In this document: positions 47,648 through 60,718 of the stretch, one piece after another
How positions within the stretch are numbered: the first letter of the stretch is position 1
How the letters are laid out: each line of letters starts with the position of its first letter
Source: Linyphia triangularis
Taxonomy: Eukaryota > Arthropoda > Arachnida > Araneae > Linyphiidae
Assembly (NCBI GenBank): GCA_963978545.1
Contig: OZ021724.1
Location: 95,463,792-95,527,791 of the forward strand
Direction: 5' to 3'
Length of the DNA stretch: 64,000 bases
Made by a program: the position numbers and the translations under genes
Notes under the pieces: generated by a model
The model's input: the letters and a program-made list of their open reading frames with translations, nothing else
Database searches by the model: none
What the model was told of the DNA's origin: nothing

Positions 47648-49959
47648 CAGTGGCGGCTGGTGCAGGGGGCCAGGGGGGGCCCGGGCCCCCTCACTTTTTT
47701 GGACAGTGGTCCCACTTATGTAAAGGCTTGATAATATTATTTTGTTGTGTAATTTCTGTAAAATTATATTAAAAAAAATTCAAGTCAAATAAAAGCAATT
47801 ATTAACTTCACAACATTAACTATTGTAAGTGGTGCAACAGCTTTCTTGCCACGAACTAGCGAAAATGTCAACAAAAACGCACACCTCCCATCTCTCTAAT
47901 AAGACTCCATCATAATGACCTTGAAGAATATTGGGGGATAAACGACCCCTTTCTCGGAGACCTTGAAAAGAACATAGAAAAGCTTGCAGCCAGGTCCTTC
48001 ACTTCCTGTGTTTTTAAGGGGGGGGGGAGGGGTCTCTTTCTCCTTGTTTATGGGTATCAAATTCTATAAGGAATGTTCCACTTTGTGTGCTGTGAAAAAG
48101 TAATACTCTACAGTCAGTTGTCGAGCTTGAACTATCCCAAGCAGTGTTGGAATTTGCTGCAGTGTAAGCGTACAAGGTAATGATAGGGAATTGAATTTTG
48201 AGCCAGAGAAAATGTATAGAAAACTACAATTATAAGTCGCGAAAGGGCACTAATTTTTCAACAAAAAGTCTCGGTAAGATCATTTAATTTTACCCTTTAT
48301 TTTTCAAATATAAAAGCAAGCTTTTCTCAATAAATAAATTTTTAAACAGAATCGTGATTTTTCAAAAAATATTTGAAGACTCATTTTGTTCGGATGATAC
48401 CAGGTCTCTTCGAAAGGAAAAGCTCAATTGGTTGTATATTTTTTTTATCTTAATTATCATAAAAATATCATTTTTCTTTTTAATTCATTCGATTTTAGAG
48501 ATAATTAGGTTTATGAGTTATACAGAAAACAAAATTAGGCTGTTCCTTCCCCTCCCCCCTTCCCCTTCTCATCCTATTTCACCACCTTTACAACTATGTT
48601 GGTAATTGTAGCAACCTTTCCTCTCCCTTGACTGACGTCTAAATCCGCTTCTGAGTATGCAGACATATGATCCACTATACCATCTGCATCTTTTTATACT
48701 TTAGCATAGCAATGAAACCTCATATTATAGGTAACAATTTTTTTTTTACAATTGAAAAATTATTTAAAATATTTCAATCCATATAAATATGTTTGGCATC
48801 CCCAAAGCAGAATATTTCAAGTATGTTATTATTTAAATAATGAAGCTTCGTTTTAATTCTCTTGAAGGTTTTGGCGAATTTATTTTCTACCAAAACTAAA
48901 ATTCATTATTTAAATAACATTTTATGTTAGTCATTTATATTTATGATCGAAATATTCAATTATTAAAACATAGAATAGAAAAATAGTTTTAAATTACTTT
49001 ATAAGATTTGATTCTTGATGAACTTGGTTTCCATTTGATTTCAAATTATTTGAGGTAAAAAATATGAAGGTGAAAAAAAGGCTTCTTCGTGACCTAATAT
49101 TTACAAATAAAATATATTAGCAATCTCAATTTTTAAAGCTTTACAGTCGCCTCCAAAAAACAAACGCTGGATCCCCATTTTATTCCAATGAGTACAATTA
49201 AGCCCTTGATTCCAATTTAATTTTAAATTTAAATTAAAGCATTGATAAAATTGTGAATGAGATTGATTTGTTTCATTTTTAATTCAATTTTGCATCTAAC
49301 AAAGAATTTTATTGAATTGAATTTTTTAAAATCTTAGCCTTGGTGTACTGCAACATTAACTATCTTTAACTCATTCAGTTGTCTGAAATATCCATTTATA
49401 AGGATAACAATAAACGAATTTTTTTTGGTACACTCCACAAGGGACAAAAGGGCTTCAAACTAAACAACCAAAATTTTAAGAAGTAAAAATATAAGATTGA
49501 AAATATTTATTTGTTGAGTAATGAAATTTCGGACTAAAATAATAATTAATCAATATGCATTAATTTTATTTTTAAAAAAGTATTAATTTAAAACTCACAC
49601 TATACTTTTTCTGAAAATTCCCCCACTTTTCTTCGCTCCATTTTTAATTTTCGAAAGTCATTGGTTCAAACGAAATGCTGCAAATTGTTATAATCATTCA
49701 TTTTATTAAAGTATATATTTTATTTAAATTTATTTGGATAAATTGTTTAATTTTTCTTATAGTTTTATGTATATAACATATAACATTTATTATTATCATT
49801 TATTATTATTGTATATAACATTTATTTAATTATATGGAATTCATTTACTTTGAAATCTGCACTCTCCCAAACCCCCTCCTCCCCCTTCCCTTCCATAAAT
49901 AAAAACATGTCATTGTTAATTTGGGCCCCCTCACTTTTTTTACTCACGAGCCGCCACTG
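47648..49959. mobile_element. hAT element, non-autonomous, 2.3 kb
   Basis: It begins CAGTGGCGGCTGGTG and ends (reverse complement) CAGTGGCGGCTCGTG. A perfect 8-bp TSD GATAGAGG lies at 47640-47647 and 49960-49967. The same phrase GGGCCCCCTCACTTTTTT sits just inside both ends in direct, not inverted, orientation. The interior is AT-rich and has no long transposase frame, so it is a degenerate or internally replaced copy. Confidence 0.88.
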
Positions 49960-49967
49960 GATAGAGG

Positions 49968-50516
49968 TACTTGTTTTCAGTATGATAGCACGGGAGCAGA
50001 AAGTTCGTCCATTGTGCGCATCCCATTCTTAATGAGGGTCCTGCCTCAACCCGGGCCAGAAGTGCCCCAACCTTGTGCCCGGACCCCTTTCTAATTTGGG
50101 GACTATGCAATTACTTTGCTCCAATCAATAGCAACGGTTATTGTGACAAGAAGGTCTTCAACATTACGAATGTGTCCTGGGGGGGTTGGAAGGCAAAATT
50201 TCTTCTCAGAATCCATTTTGAGGTTTTTAGCGCATCACAATAATTGAAATGTACAAAAAAAACTTAACTTGGTGGGCAATGCGCTCATTCGAAGTATTTT
50301 CTAAATATTTTTCGAGGAATTGCAAAACATCATAAATCCCAAAGAAAATTTTATTTTTACAAAAGCATCAGTCAGTCTATATAAAAGTGTTTTAATATTG
50401 GTTGTACAAAATTTTAAACCATTGCTACTAATAGTTTCTGAGAAAAAGGTACATAAAAAAGGCCTTTTAACATGGTCTAGATAGAGCCTTCCGACTCCCT
50501 CCCGCCCTTGAGTTGA
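49968..50516. other. Spacer, probably older repeat DNA
   Basis: A GC-richer patch at 50030-50100 and G/C runs. No gene identified. Confidence 0.3.
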
Positions 50517-50610
50517 CTGTCTTTTATGTAGTCCCAAAAGAAAGAAAAATCCAGTGGAATGAAGTCTGGGGAGACTAGTCTGGAACAGCGAGCTGGATTA
50601 CCATGGGCAG
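50517..50610 (-). pseudogene. DDE transposase C-terminal scrap
   Basis: Minus-strand translation reads about 30 uninterrupted residues including 'SPDFIPLDFSFFWDYIKDS'. This fits the SPD-x-x-P-x-[DE] block of IS630/mariner-type DDE transposases, where the catalytic acid lies just after the proline, followed by the aromatic 'FF.W.YIK' segment typical of arthropod elements. Flanking sequence is out of frame. Only a fossil remains. Confidence 0.6.
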
Positions 50611-53600
50611 AAAATTACAAATTGTTGCCAAAATCTAAGAATTCAGCAGACAATGTGCCTAATACCGCCAACGTCACGCTATTTTTTAATCGATTGTTGA
50701 ATTTAAGGATATTTGATTTGAACACCCTATATTACGTACTACAAATGTGGGCAGTATTGAAATACCCACTTTAAAGTTATGTAACAAAATACCTAATATA
50801 AAATACACTTAAAAACATTAGGCCTAAAACATCTTTACGAACTATTGGGGGGGGGGGGGGAAGGAAAAAAAAAAGAAGGAAAAAAACATTCTAATAAAAT
50901 TAGCTTACCCAAAGTCACCTCACCACATGGAGTCAATCAATGATTGTCACTTTCACAGACAGGCTTTCAGACGGACAGACTTTCACAGACAGGAGTCAGT
51001 CAATGGGTGTCACTTTCACAAACATCACTGACTTATATACCTCATATATGAAAAATATATTTCCATAAAAACATTGTTTACTACTGTTGATCCTGAATAA
51101 CACACCTCTGTGGACATGTCAAAATGTCACGTTACTTCCTACATCCACTTTCTCACAAAGATCGATGCTTCACATTTATGTTTTCTCATGTTTTTCGATA
51201 GAAGAAGAGTCATTAATCCGTGCGATTTAACCATGTTTTCTTTCACAGTCGGTGACAAATAATTCTTCTGATATTTATGGAACTGAAGTGAAGTGAGACG
51301 GATCAAGTGTTCGCGAAGAAGATATTTTTGAATAGGAAACGGATAGGTTGAGGGAACAATGGTTGAAATGGAGCGAAAGTTTGGTGTTAAAAGTTCGAAG
51401 TGATTTGTCGTTTGGTGTTTGAGGTATAAATCAAGAATGAGTTCTATTTTAGTTTATTTTAGTATCTGATAGATTATGCACGTATCTATCTTTAATTTAC
51501 TCCATAGCTGGAGTTTATTTCTTGCATAGCCGGAGAACATGTCAAAATAAACCTCCAGAATATTCACTTTCGCAAATACCTTTCAGTAAAGAAAATTGTG
51601 TCATATTTTTAATTCTGATCAATGATAGAAAAGGTTCATTTTTCGAACCCGAAATGGTCGTTTTGAACGGTTGGTTATTTTGAAAGGTCATTCACCGATT
51701 GAATTTGCTTATACTGATTTTTTTTTCTCTGGCTGTTTGTTCAATGCTTTCTCAAATATGTACAGATTTATGAGAGAAAGTATTCTATCAGACGCTCTAT
51801 GTAGAAAATTACAAAAAAATCCCATTTTGACTAACTTATTGTATAAAATTATGCGTTTGCTAACTTTTAATCGCATCGTACACTGTTGTGAGATGCTTTT
51901 AGTGACTCAGTCTCATAATAACACTTAGAGATGATTTACCTGTTGCCGGAGTCTTGAATGCCAGGAGGTAAGTTGATTGGAAGGTTACTATCAAACGTTT
52001 ATTGGAATGCTAGCTTTCATGTAACATAGTGCACTATAAAAATACAGTTAATAAGAAGCATTAGGCCGCCAGTTGATGGGGTCACGGGAGAGCATGGGTG
52101 ATAGCAGTTGATGCGCCAGCAAAAACAAAATGTTTGATTTACTGAAGCCGTCAACTAATAGAAAGCCATTCAAAAACTGGCTTCTCCAATGACAAGCGTG
52201 AAGCGTAAACACAGTTTTAAGAGCTGGCATATAATGAATGAACTTAACTTCTTCGGTGAACTTAACTTCGGTGGTGAACTTAACTTCTTCGCCACCTGGT
52301 AACGTTTGAATCAGACTTTAGTAAAACTCGGTTCTACTATATGTCTGTACGTCAATCTTTCTTCGCCATGTCCTCACTCTCAGACAAAACTAAACAATAG
52401 TACAATGATATTGGTGACAGTTTTGAACGCAAAAATAGTTGACAATTTCTAATTTTCGATAAGAATGTTGATTTATATGACAGTGGACATAAACTTCTTA
52501 TAAGTTTATCATGGCATTAGTGCAGGAGCTAATACTAAAAGAAAATATTTTTTTGATAATTTAAAAAGTTTTTCAAGTCAACATTGTCTTAGGAATGAAT
52601 GTCTAATTGAATCGTGAGGAAATCGCAGATAATATATTCAACACACGAAGTTCAACGAAACTGGTAAATCACAACAAAAACTGTTTTAGATCAATATTTA
52701 TCAAAATTTCAAACGAAGCTTAAGTAAATGAATTCTCCACTGAACTGAACACTTAACAAATCTTGTGTTGAATTTGCATCAAGCATTCATGTAAACATTT
52801 CCTACTGTACAGTAACAACACTCCACAATACAACTAATGTATTTTACGAATTAGTTTCTAGACTTCAAACTAGAATTGCAATACAAAAAAAGTATTTTAA
52901 AACAATATTAATAAAACAAAAAATTATTAATTATGTGTTTTCACCATTCAACAAACACAATTATTAAATGAGTACTTAATCTCTAAACATAATTACAGAC
53001 ACACTTAAAACAAATGATACTTAGTGAATATTTGTACAACAGTTATTTTTTCTTTTCTATTTCTATTCTATTTTGTATTCTACGACTTTTTAACATTTTT
53101 CCTCTCCAGAGCCGGTTACAACAAAAATATAGTTGATCATAAAACACTGTCTTCAAATAGTAAAAACGTTTCATCATGCTAATAAAGTGTTTTTCAACTT
53201 TGTTCTAACCCAATTATCTTTGTCGAACACAGAAGATTTGTGTAATAGTGTTCCAAAACAAATTAAATAAAGCTCATTTAATTTTGTAGTAGAACAAAAT
53301 CTGGTAAACAAGTAAAGTTAAACATCATTGGTTGGATATTTTCGATTTTAATGACCAATGGAAACAAAGCAAACGACTTCCAGACTTTGTACATTTAAAA
53401 GTGAATATACTCGAAACAGAGTAAAGTGCATGTTTTATCCCAACTATTCATGTCACGTGATCGTGTGCACAGAGAAAATTCTCAGAAGCTTGGAAATGTT
53501 CATTGAAAAGAAAGCAAAATCTTGTTCTTCACGCATGAAAAGATGGCAATACTATACAGTACATATAAATAATTTTCCGATGTGATAATAACGTTATTTC

Positions 53601-53692
53601 TAATCTTTTGTTTGCATGGTGCAACAAAATTCTAAAATTCCTACTCCAACTATCTTTATTTTTTAATTTTGTTATCATCAGCATATTATGCA
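50611..53692. other. Long spacer without recognised genes
   Basis: It includes a G13 run near 50847 and two diverged copies of a 'gtcaatcaatg...gtcactttcacagaca' block (50930-51025). A consensus-like donor 'cag/gaggtaagt' occurs near 51965-51975 with no exon evidence around it. ATG-led frames at 53358-53585 and elsewhere have no family features. Confidence 0.3.
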
Positions 53693-53912
53693 CGACAGTC
53701 CAGGGTGTGCCAAGGCCTTCGGCTTAAGATTTTTCCAGGACAGCAGATTTCCCGACCTGATCTGCCATTCCTTCACTCCGATTACTTTAAAATCCAATTC
53801 AACATAATCGAGCCAACGTAGATTTTGGCCTTCCTCTTTTCCTACTCGTGTAAGACCTTTGCGACAAAAATCTTCTTTATTGGATTATTTTCATCCATTC
53901 TTGCAATATGAG
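53693..53912 (-). mobile_element. LINE reverse-transcriptase protein C-terminal fragment
   Basis: The minus strand encodes, with at least one frameshift, 'ARMDENNPIKKIF', then 'RWLDYVELDFKVIGVKEW', then 'LKPKALAHPGLS'. This is the familiar C-terminal end of arthropod endonuclease/reverse-transcriptase LINE proteins (RWLD.VE.D....G...W and AHPGL). The frame is broken between the first two blocks, so it is a pseudogene fragment. Confidence 0.7.
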
Positions 53913-55035
53913 AAGTTCAGTTCATATTTTTAATTTTAAAGCTTTTAATAATATCGGACTCTTTAAAAAATCTATAAATTTCCGAATTAAAACATCTTCG
54001 CCCAAAACCATTTTCCTTGACACTACCAAGGATACTTCTAAGAACGATTCTCTCGAAAACTGCAATTCTGTTTTCTCCATTTTTTTTTTTAAAGGCCAAG
54101 TCTCCGAAGTCATTGTTATACTGCAACAAATTCAAATGTGCTAAATAAAATAATTTAAGAACAAAGTTGCACTAAATTTTACTGTGCAGCAAGATTGGAA
54201 ATATTCATTCAAAAGAAAGCATTTTCTTGTGACTTTAAGTAAACCACTTTAGATCATGGCGAAATGCTACACCACGCTGTATAAAAAATTCGGACAAAAT
54301 TGTGGAATCTCATTCCAACACTGAATGAACAACGTGCCAAAAAGTAGTGGAATACAAATTGAATGAAATATGACAAACTGTTATTGTGCAACTTTGGGTC
54401 ATTCAGGTTTTTCTGAAACTAATTTTTAAAGAATAAGAAAATTTATAATAAATGTGTTGTATTACACAATAGAAAATCAACATTACTATACCATATGCAT
54501 GTATTATATGACTATATTTTGTATGAAATTTCAACTGTAAATACTATTTTGAAGAAATTCGCCTTAATGTAAGTTTTAAACTCATAACAAACGGCATGTT
54601 TTTAAAATGCAAGAATATTCAATAAGAAAAATTCGCAACCATGTTTGTGTAGCTTTGTTAACAACTTTGTTTTTACCAAATTTTAGTTCAATTTTAAACT
54701 CTTTTCTAGCAATGTTGCATAATTGTTTATTGTGCAACAAATGAAGATATGTCATTCAAAAATTCATTTTAGGAAAAAGTTGTTCAACACTTAAAAACAG
54801 TTAGTGGCGCATTACCATCAAATAGGAAATGTTCCTTATTCCCACCTACTTTTTAGCGTTCTATCTATGGATAAAAAATCTACCACAATTTTGCGGTCTT
54901 CAAATAATAAAATTTTTAAATATATTAACTGTAATGGTTGTCTTCGAAAAGCCATTTAAATGATATCAAATTAATAATCGGCTTAAGGCTGATCTACAGT
55001 TTACCCTAGATCTTAGGTCCAAACCCATTACAAAG
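53913..55035. other. Spacer, nothing recognised
   Basis: No gene. A weak similarity links about 53485-53520 with 54190-54225 ('ttggaaat.ttcatt.aaaagaaagca'). Confidence 0.3.
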
Positions 55036-55210
55036 TTGATTTTTTTTTTTTTTATCTGAGTTTTATAAAACATCGACACATAAATACAAGTGAACAACAA
55101 CAGCATACATACATTTTTATACAAGCAGGCGGTGCAGGCTCATGCCCACACAGTGCCTTTCCTGAGGCATGCCCAAGCATTAAGTGGGGACGGATAGCGG
55201 ACCACTTTTA
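55036..55210 (-). mobile_element. Possible retroposon 3' end with A-tail
   Basis: On the minus strand a GC-richer block ('cttgggcatgcctcagg' and following) leads into 'tgctgttgttgttcac' and a run of about 14 A (T run at 55040-55053). This is the look of a truncated LINE or SINE 3' end, but no coding or box motif confirms it. Confidence 0.3.
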
Positions 55211-55244
55211 GCCAATTGAAAACAATACCCTTGTGCTTAAGGCA

Positions 55245-55865
<621 letters not shown>

Positions 55866-56589
55866 AGTAATTCTGTAAAAATGTATTTGTCAAGGGACTG
55901 GTGATTTATTTTTGTTAACATTCCTAAGACTTCAATAGAATTTTTGAAAATCTAATTAATAGAGTATTGGAAGTAACAGGGAAAGTCTATTGACCCAACG
56001 AAAGATAGAATATGGCATTTTGAATCCATTATACGATCCTGATAAAAAGGTGCATTACATATTCGATAATATGGTGAACAAACGTCAAAATAGAAAATTT
56101 TTAGTACTATCGAAATGAGCATCCTATTTTTATCATGTCTATTTGTTCTTTACGAATTATAGTACTTTAGTAAATATTATTTATTTTAGAATATGATAGG
56201 AAAAGAATGCTTTTAAGATTAAACTATTCTAAATTACCATCAGCATTAAATATTTTAAAGATACTCAATTCTTAGACTCGATTTAAGAATTTACAATTAG
56301 AAAGATTTTCCTTGCAAACAAAAAGTTATAATGAACGGTTTATTTATAAACATAAACTACTTATATTTTATTTAATTATATTTAATTGCAAATGTACGCA
56401 TTATTAAGGTCAAGCTGTAAAATTATCCGAAATGTTTTAAATTTAGGTTTTCAAAACATATAAATCGAAATTTAATTATAATAATGCGAATTATAATTAA
56501 ATGTTAACTATCATTTAAAAATTTTATAAAGTTATAGAAATGTTGCACCAGTTAAAAATTAATCTTGCAAAATTCTACAAAAAAATATA
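55866..56589. other. Spacer, nothing recognised
   Basis: No gene or repeat identified. Confidence 0.3.
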
Positions 56590-56597
56590 CAAATTTC

Positions 56598-57373
56598 CAG
56601 GCACGTAGCCATGGGAGGGGATATGGAGATATATCCCCCCTCCCACTCCTCCGAAATCCCAAAATACCTTTTAAATTTTAAAAATTTGGAATGTTTTGTT
56701 CCAAGTAAAAGTTTTATCTCAGAAAGAGCAGGATCATATTAAAAAATTATATATATTTTCGGGAGTAGGGGGGGGGGGGATATATCCTCTTCCCGAAAAT
56801 ATGTTTTAACTTTTAAGAAATAGGGTTTGCAAACAATTTTGATTGCCAATAAAAAATTTAACTTAGAAAAGTAGTAACAAATTAAAATTATATATTATGA
56901 ATGAGGCTGGCTTATTTACGCAGCAATGAACCTTTCAGCGAGGATGGCGAGTTTCAGTTTTGGTGATGGGGAAGGGGAGTAATTATCGCGCAAATACAGC
57001 TAAGGAAGGATATATCCCCCCCTCGAAGATACATTTTAACTTTTAAAAAATTAGTGATGTCTTGTTGCAAGTACAGTTTTTCCCTCAGAAAAAGCAATAG
57101 CAGAAAGCAACATATTTGCTTAGCTAAACTTTCTGCAAATGTTGTGTGAAAATAAATAAAATTTAGATTTTTTTTTCCTCTATTAAGAAAGTATACGTCT
57201 GTCACTAGCCCCGTAGTATACTTAATTAGTTAACTAATTAATTACTTAATTAAGGGTATTTATTTTAAGACTATTTTCAACAATTATTTTATAGATCATT
57301 ATTATAAATGCTTTCTGAATATGGGTGCGCATATCCCCCCTGTACCCGAAAAAAAATCCAGGCAATGCCCCTG
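56598..57373. mobile_element. hAT-type MITE with 8-bp TSD
   Basis: The ends CAGGCACGTAGCC and (reverse complement) CAGGGGCATTGCC fit the common hAT start CAGGGGCGTAGCC. Perfect 8-bp TSDs CAAATTTC flank it (56590-56597 and 57374-57381). 'tatatccccc' blocks recur inside. Bases 56910-56955 resemble the GC-rich module of the Helitron-like family, suggesting a nested fragment. No transposase. Confidence 0.85.
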
Positions 57374-57381
57374 CAAATTTC

Positions 57382-58768
57382 CTACCAATATTTTTTTGGA
57401 GGAGCTTTCATAATAATAAAAACGTTAATAAATATAATAACAATAATTAAGAGTATGATGAGGAAATAAAATTATTAAAATTGAATTTTGTTAATAATAT
57501 AATTTGTAAAAAATATAAACTTTTCTTGTATAAGCATGTGTTTTTGCTGTTATTGAATCTGTGTAGAATGAAGCCTCTGCATAAGCTTGGTAGCGAATCA
57601 TTTGATATTTAATTCAAATTTTAGAACTCTTTAATAAGAATAAAGCAGCTATTTTTACATTTCTGTATCGTAATTACTCTAAGGAAAATACGATACTCAA
57701 TTTACAATAATCATTACTGTTGGAAGGACTTATCTTTATTGTATTTAAAGTTCACTTATTTTTTTCAGTACAACTAAAAATATTACACACATCATAGCTT
57801 ATAAAGTAATGCTTGCGAATTAAATTCAATATTTTTTTCAAAAGTAAAGAATAATAATGATTTTGAAAATTTATTAAGTATTTACATCTTAGAGGCATAA
57901 TAATTAATTTATATCAACATTTTAACATGAAGGGATATTATAAAAATCATTATGTTATATTCGTATCGACATCCAAATCATAATACATTCATATAAAAAA
58001 TAGTTCGTTCCAATTATGTGGTTACATTACATATATTTAAATTATACTTCTAATACATCAAACATGTATAATGATTTAGAGACAGCAACATAACGAACTT
58101 TAAGCTACCCATAGTGTGAAATTTGAATGCAATATCAAATTAGTATTTCAATGTAACACTGAACAATGTGAGTTTTAGAATACAGAAAAAATCTTCTCAA
58201 TGCATTTTATATGTACTACTTTTCTAAGTAATGTGACTTAGAACTAATAGGTTAAAAAGAATTTCCGTAATTTATACTTCGAAACCGTACAGCGTATTTT
58301 AAAGTAAAGAAGTAATAATATTTGAATTATAACATAAAATGAATACTTAAATACAATAGAAACTGTTCTTAATAGACAATACATGCATGGGATTAAATGA
58401 TAAACTCCCCTGCTATTACCTGACTTAGAAAGAATTTTTCTTAGATATCTAAAGAAAACTATAAAACTCAATTAAATGTTCAATGTATAACATACGTAAT
58501 GATAAAATAAATACTCTAAAGTACTTCTCAACAGTAGATAATTATAAAGAAACAAAGTATGTATAGTTTGTTTCCGAAGCTCTACAATAAATGCCTTAAA
58601 ACTGTCGATTACTTTATTATCTTCGTCTTCAAGCTGGTATAGCGTCAAGACAAAGATCTACAATCAAACAAAGTTTAAGTGACTATACGGTAAATTTGAA
58701 GAACAGCAAATCCAACAAATGGTAATAACGAAGATGATATCCATACAACGAATGAAATCAAATATTGA
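57382..58768. other. 3' flank of gene 3
   Basis: AT-rich. The part nearest the gene is its 3' UTR (see polyadenylation signal at 58613). No other gene. Confidence 0.4.
58613..58618 (-). terminator. Candidate polyadenylation signal of gene 3
   Basis: AATAAA on the minus strand, about 150 nt after the stop codon. Confidence 0.5.
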
Positions 58769-59089
58769 TTAGTCCATCATTCCTCCCATCATTCCTCCCA
58801 TCATTCCATTCATCATCCAATCATTCCCCATCATTCCTCCTCCTCCTCCAAGATAGACTGGCATAGGAATGATCTTGGTGGTATGGGACTGGCCCATCTT
58901 AGGACTGATCTTCATGTCTTGCAACAGCTTGGCAATAAGGCCAACTGCTAAAAGTTGCATGACTCCGGAACTACTTCCGCCGCCTCCACCCATCATTCCA
59001 CCCATTCCGAGTACGGCCACTCCAGACATTGACAGGAAGTAGACTGCTACGACTACCAACAGTAACAGAGGTCTCTTGAACAGTGCCAT
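58769..59089 (-). CDS. Secreted Gly/Met-rich small protein (paralogue 3)
   Basis: This encodes 106 aa ending TAA at 58771-58769. Residues 1-28 (MALFKRPLLLLVVVAVYFLS...) form a strong signal peptide, probably cleaved near VAVLG. Next are a GMGGMMGGGGG run (28-38), the conserved helix 'LLAVGLIAKLLQDMK' (46-60) and a basic linker. 'KIIPMPVYLGGGGGMM' (72-87) is a close match to the VPV block of the 188-aa paralogue, and the short Met/Gly tail ends GGMMD. The start is fixed by a classic 3' splice site (cacttgcag, AG at 59100-59099) 9 nt before the ATG. The upstream in-frame Met is intronic. Function is unknown; a secreted matrix role is inferred. The upstream intron begins in, or is made of, a 134-bp satellite. 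Confidence 0.85.
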   Translation of the reverse strand: MALFKRPLLLLVVVAVYFLSMSGVAVLGMGGMMGGGGGSSSGVMQLLAVGLIAKLLQDMKISPKMGQSHTTKIIPMPVYLGGGGGMMGNDWMMNGMMGGMMGGMMD

Positions 59090-59098
59090 CTTGAGAAC

Positions 59099-59116
59099 CT
59101 GCAAGTGAAAAATCAT
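59099..59116 (-). other. Predicted 3' splice site before gene 3
   Basis: The minus strand reads 'atttttcacttgcag' then exon 'GTTCTCAAG' and the ATG. It is the best acceptor of the three genes and lies only about 15 bp from the satellite array. Confidence 0.75.
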
Positions 59117-60718
59117 GTTATCAAAAATTGATCTCCATCGACAAAAAAATTAGTTGATTAGGAGTGTGGTCAATCTAATCTAGTCGATCTAATGATAGCA
59201 TGAAGACTTTTGAGAAGTGTCATTTAATGAATCTGAATTAAGTCAAGCATGCTATCAAAAATGGATCTCTATCGACAAAAAATTAGTTGATTAGAGTGTG
59301 CTAAACAACTTCATGGGTCAATCTAATGATAGCATGAAGACTTTTGAGAAGTGGCATTTAATGAATCTAAATTAAGTCAAGCATGCTATCAAAAATGGAT
59401 CTCTATCGACAAAAAATTAGTTGATTAGAGTGTGCTAAACAACTTCATGGGTCAATCTAATGATAGCATGAAGACTTTTGAGAAGTGGCATTTAATGAAT
59501 CTAAATTAAGTCAAGCATGCTATCAAAAATGGATCTCCATCGACAAAAAGTTAGTTGATTAGAGTGTGCTAAACAACTTCGTGGGTCAATCTAATGATAG
59601 CATGAAGACTTTTGAGAAGTGTCATTTAATGAATCTAAAATAAGTCAAGCGTGCTATCAAAAATGGATCTCCATCGACAAAAAATTAGTTGATTAGAGTG
59701 TGCTAAACAACTTCGTGGGTCAATCTAATGATAGCATGAAGACTTTTGAGAAGTGTCATTTAATGAATCTAAAATAAGTCAAGCATGCTATCAAAAATGG
59801 ATCTCCATCGACAAAAAATTAGTTGATTAGAGTGTGCTAAACAACTTCATGGGTCAATCTAATGATAGCATGAAGACTTTTGAGAAGTGTCATTTAATGA
59901 ATCTAAAATAAGTCAAGCATGCTATCAAAAATGGATCTCCATCGACAAAAAGTTAGTTGATTAGAGTGTGCTAAACAACTTCGTGGGTCAATCTAATGAT
60001 AGCATGAAGACTTTTGAGAAGTGTCATTTAATGAATCTAAAATAAGTCAAGCGTGCTATCAAAAATGGATCTCCATCGACAAAAAATTAGTTGATTAGAG
60101 TGTGCTAAACAACTTCGTGGGTCAATCTAATGATAGCATGAAGACTTTTGAGAAGTGTCATTTAATGAATCTAAAATAAGTCAAGCATGCTATCAAAAAT
60201 GGATCTCCATCGACAAAAAATTAGTTGATTAGAGTGTGCTAAACAACTTCGTGGGTCAATCTAATGATAGCATGAAGACTTTTGAGAAGTGTCATTTAAT
60301 GAATCTAAATTAAGTCAAGCATGCTATCAAAAATGGATCTCCATCGACAAAAAATTAGTTGATTAGAGTGTGCTAAACAACTTCATGGGTCAATCTAATG
60401 ATAGCATGAAGACTTTTGAGAAGTGGCATTTAATGAATCTAAATTAAGTCAAGCATGCTATCAAAAATGGATCTCCATCGACAAAAAGTTAGTTGATTAG
60501 AGTGTGCTAAACAACTTCGTGGGTCAATCTAATGATAGCATGAAGACTTTTGAGAAGTGTCATTTAATGAATCTAAAATAAGTCAAGCGTGCTATCAAAA
60601 ATGGATCTCCATCGACAAAAAATTAGTTGATTAGAGTGTGCTAAACAACTTCGTGGAACAATCTAATGATAGCATGAAGACTTTTGAGAAGTGTCATTTG
60701 ATGAATCTGAAATAAGTG
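59113..60718. repeat. 134-bp satellite, ~12 monomers, higher-order structure
   Basis: The landmark gc[ag]tgctatc starts at 59247 and repeats exactly every 134 bp to 60587, giving 11 clear monomers. A divergent one lies at 59113-59246, nearest the gene. Monomers are nearly identical and differ at a few diagnostic sites (gcatgc/gcgtgc, aaaaaa/aaaaag before 'tt', cat/cgt in 'cttc.tggg', aaatt/aaaat). These variants recur with a three-monomer (402-bp) periodicity. The last monomer (60587) is degraded at its outer edge. Confidence 0.95.

Noticed and set aside
50301..50537. Minus-strand 78-codon frame
   Set aside because: Starts at a non-ATG codon, runs out of the transposase scrap in another frame, and has no family features.
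51960..51980. Consensus-like splice donor (cag/gaggtaagt region)
   Set aside because: One match to a short consensus in 64 kb is expected by chance. No exon-like sequence beside it.
59090..59116. Upstream Met for gene 3
   Set aside because: Codons run across the cacttgcag acceptor, so they are intronic. The Met at 59089 gives the signal peptide.
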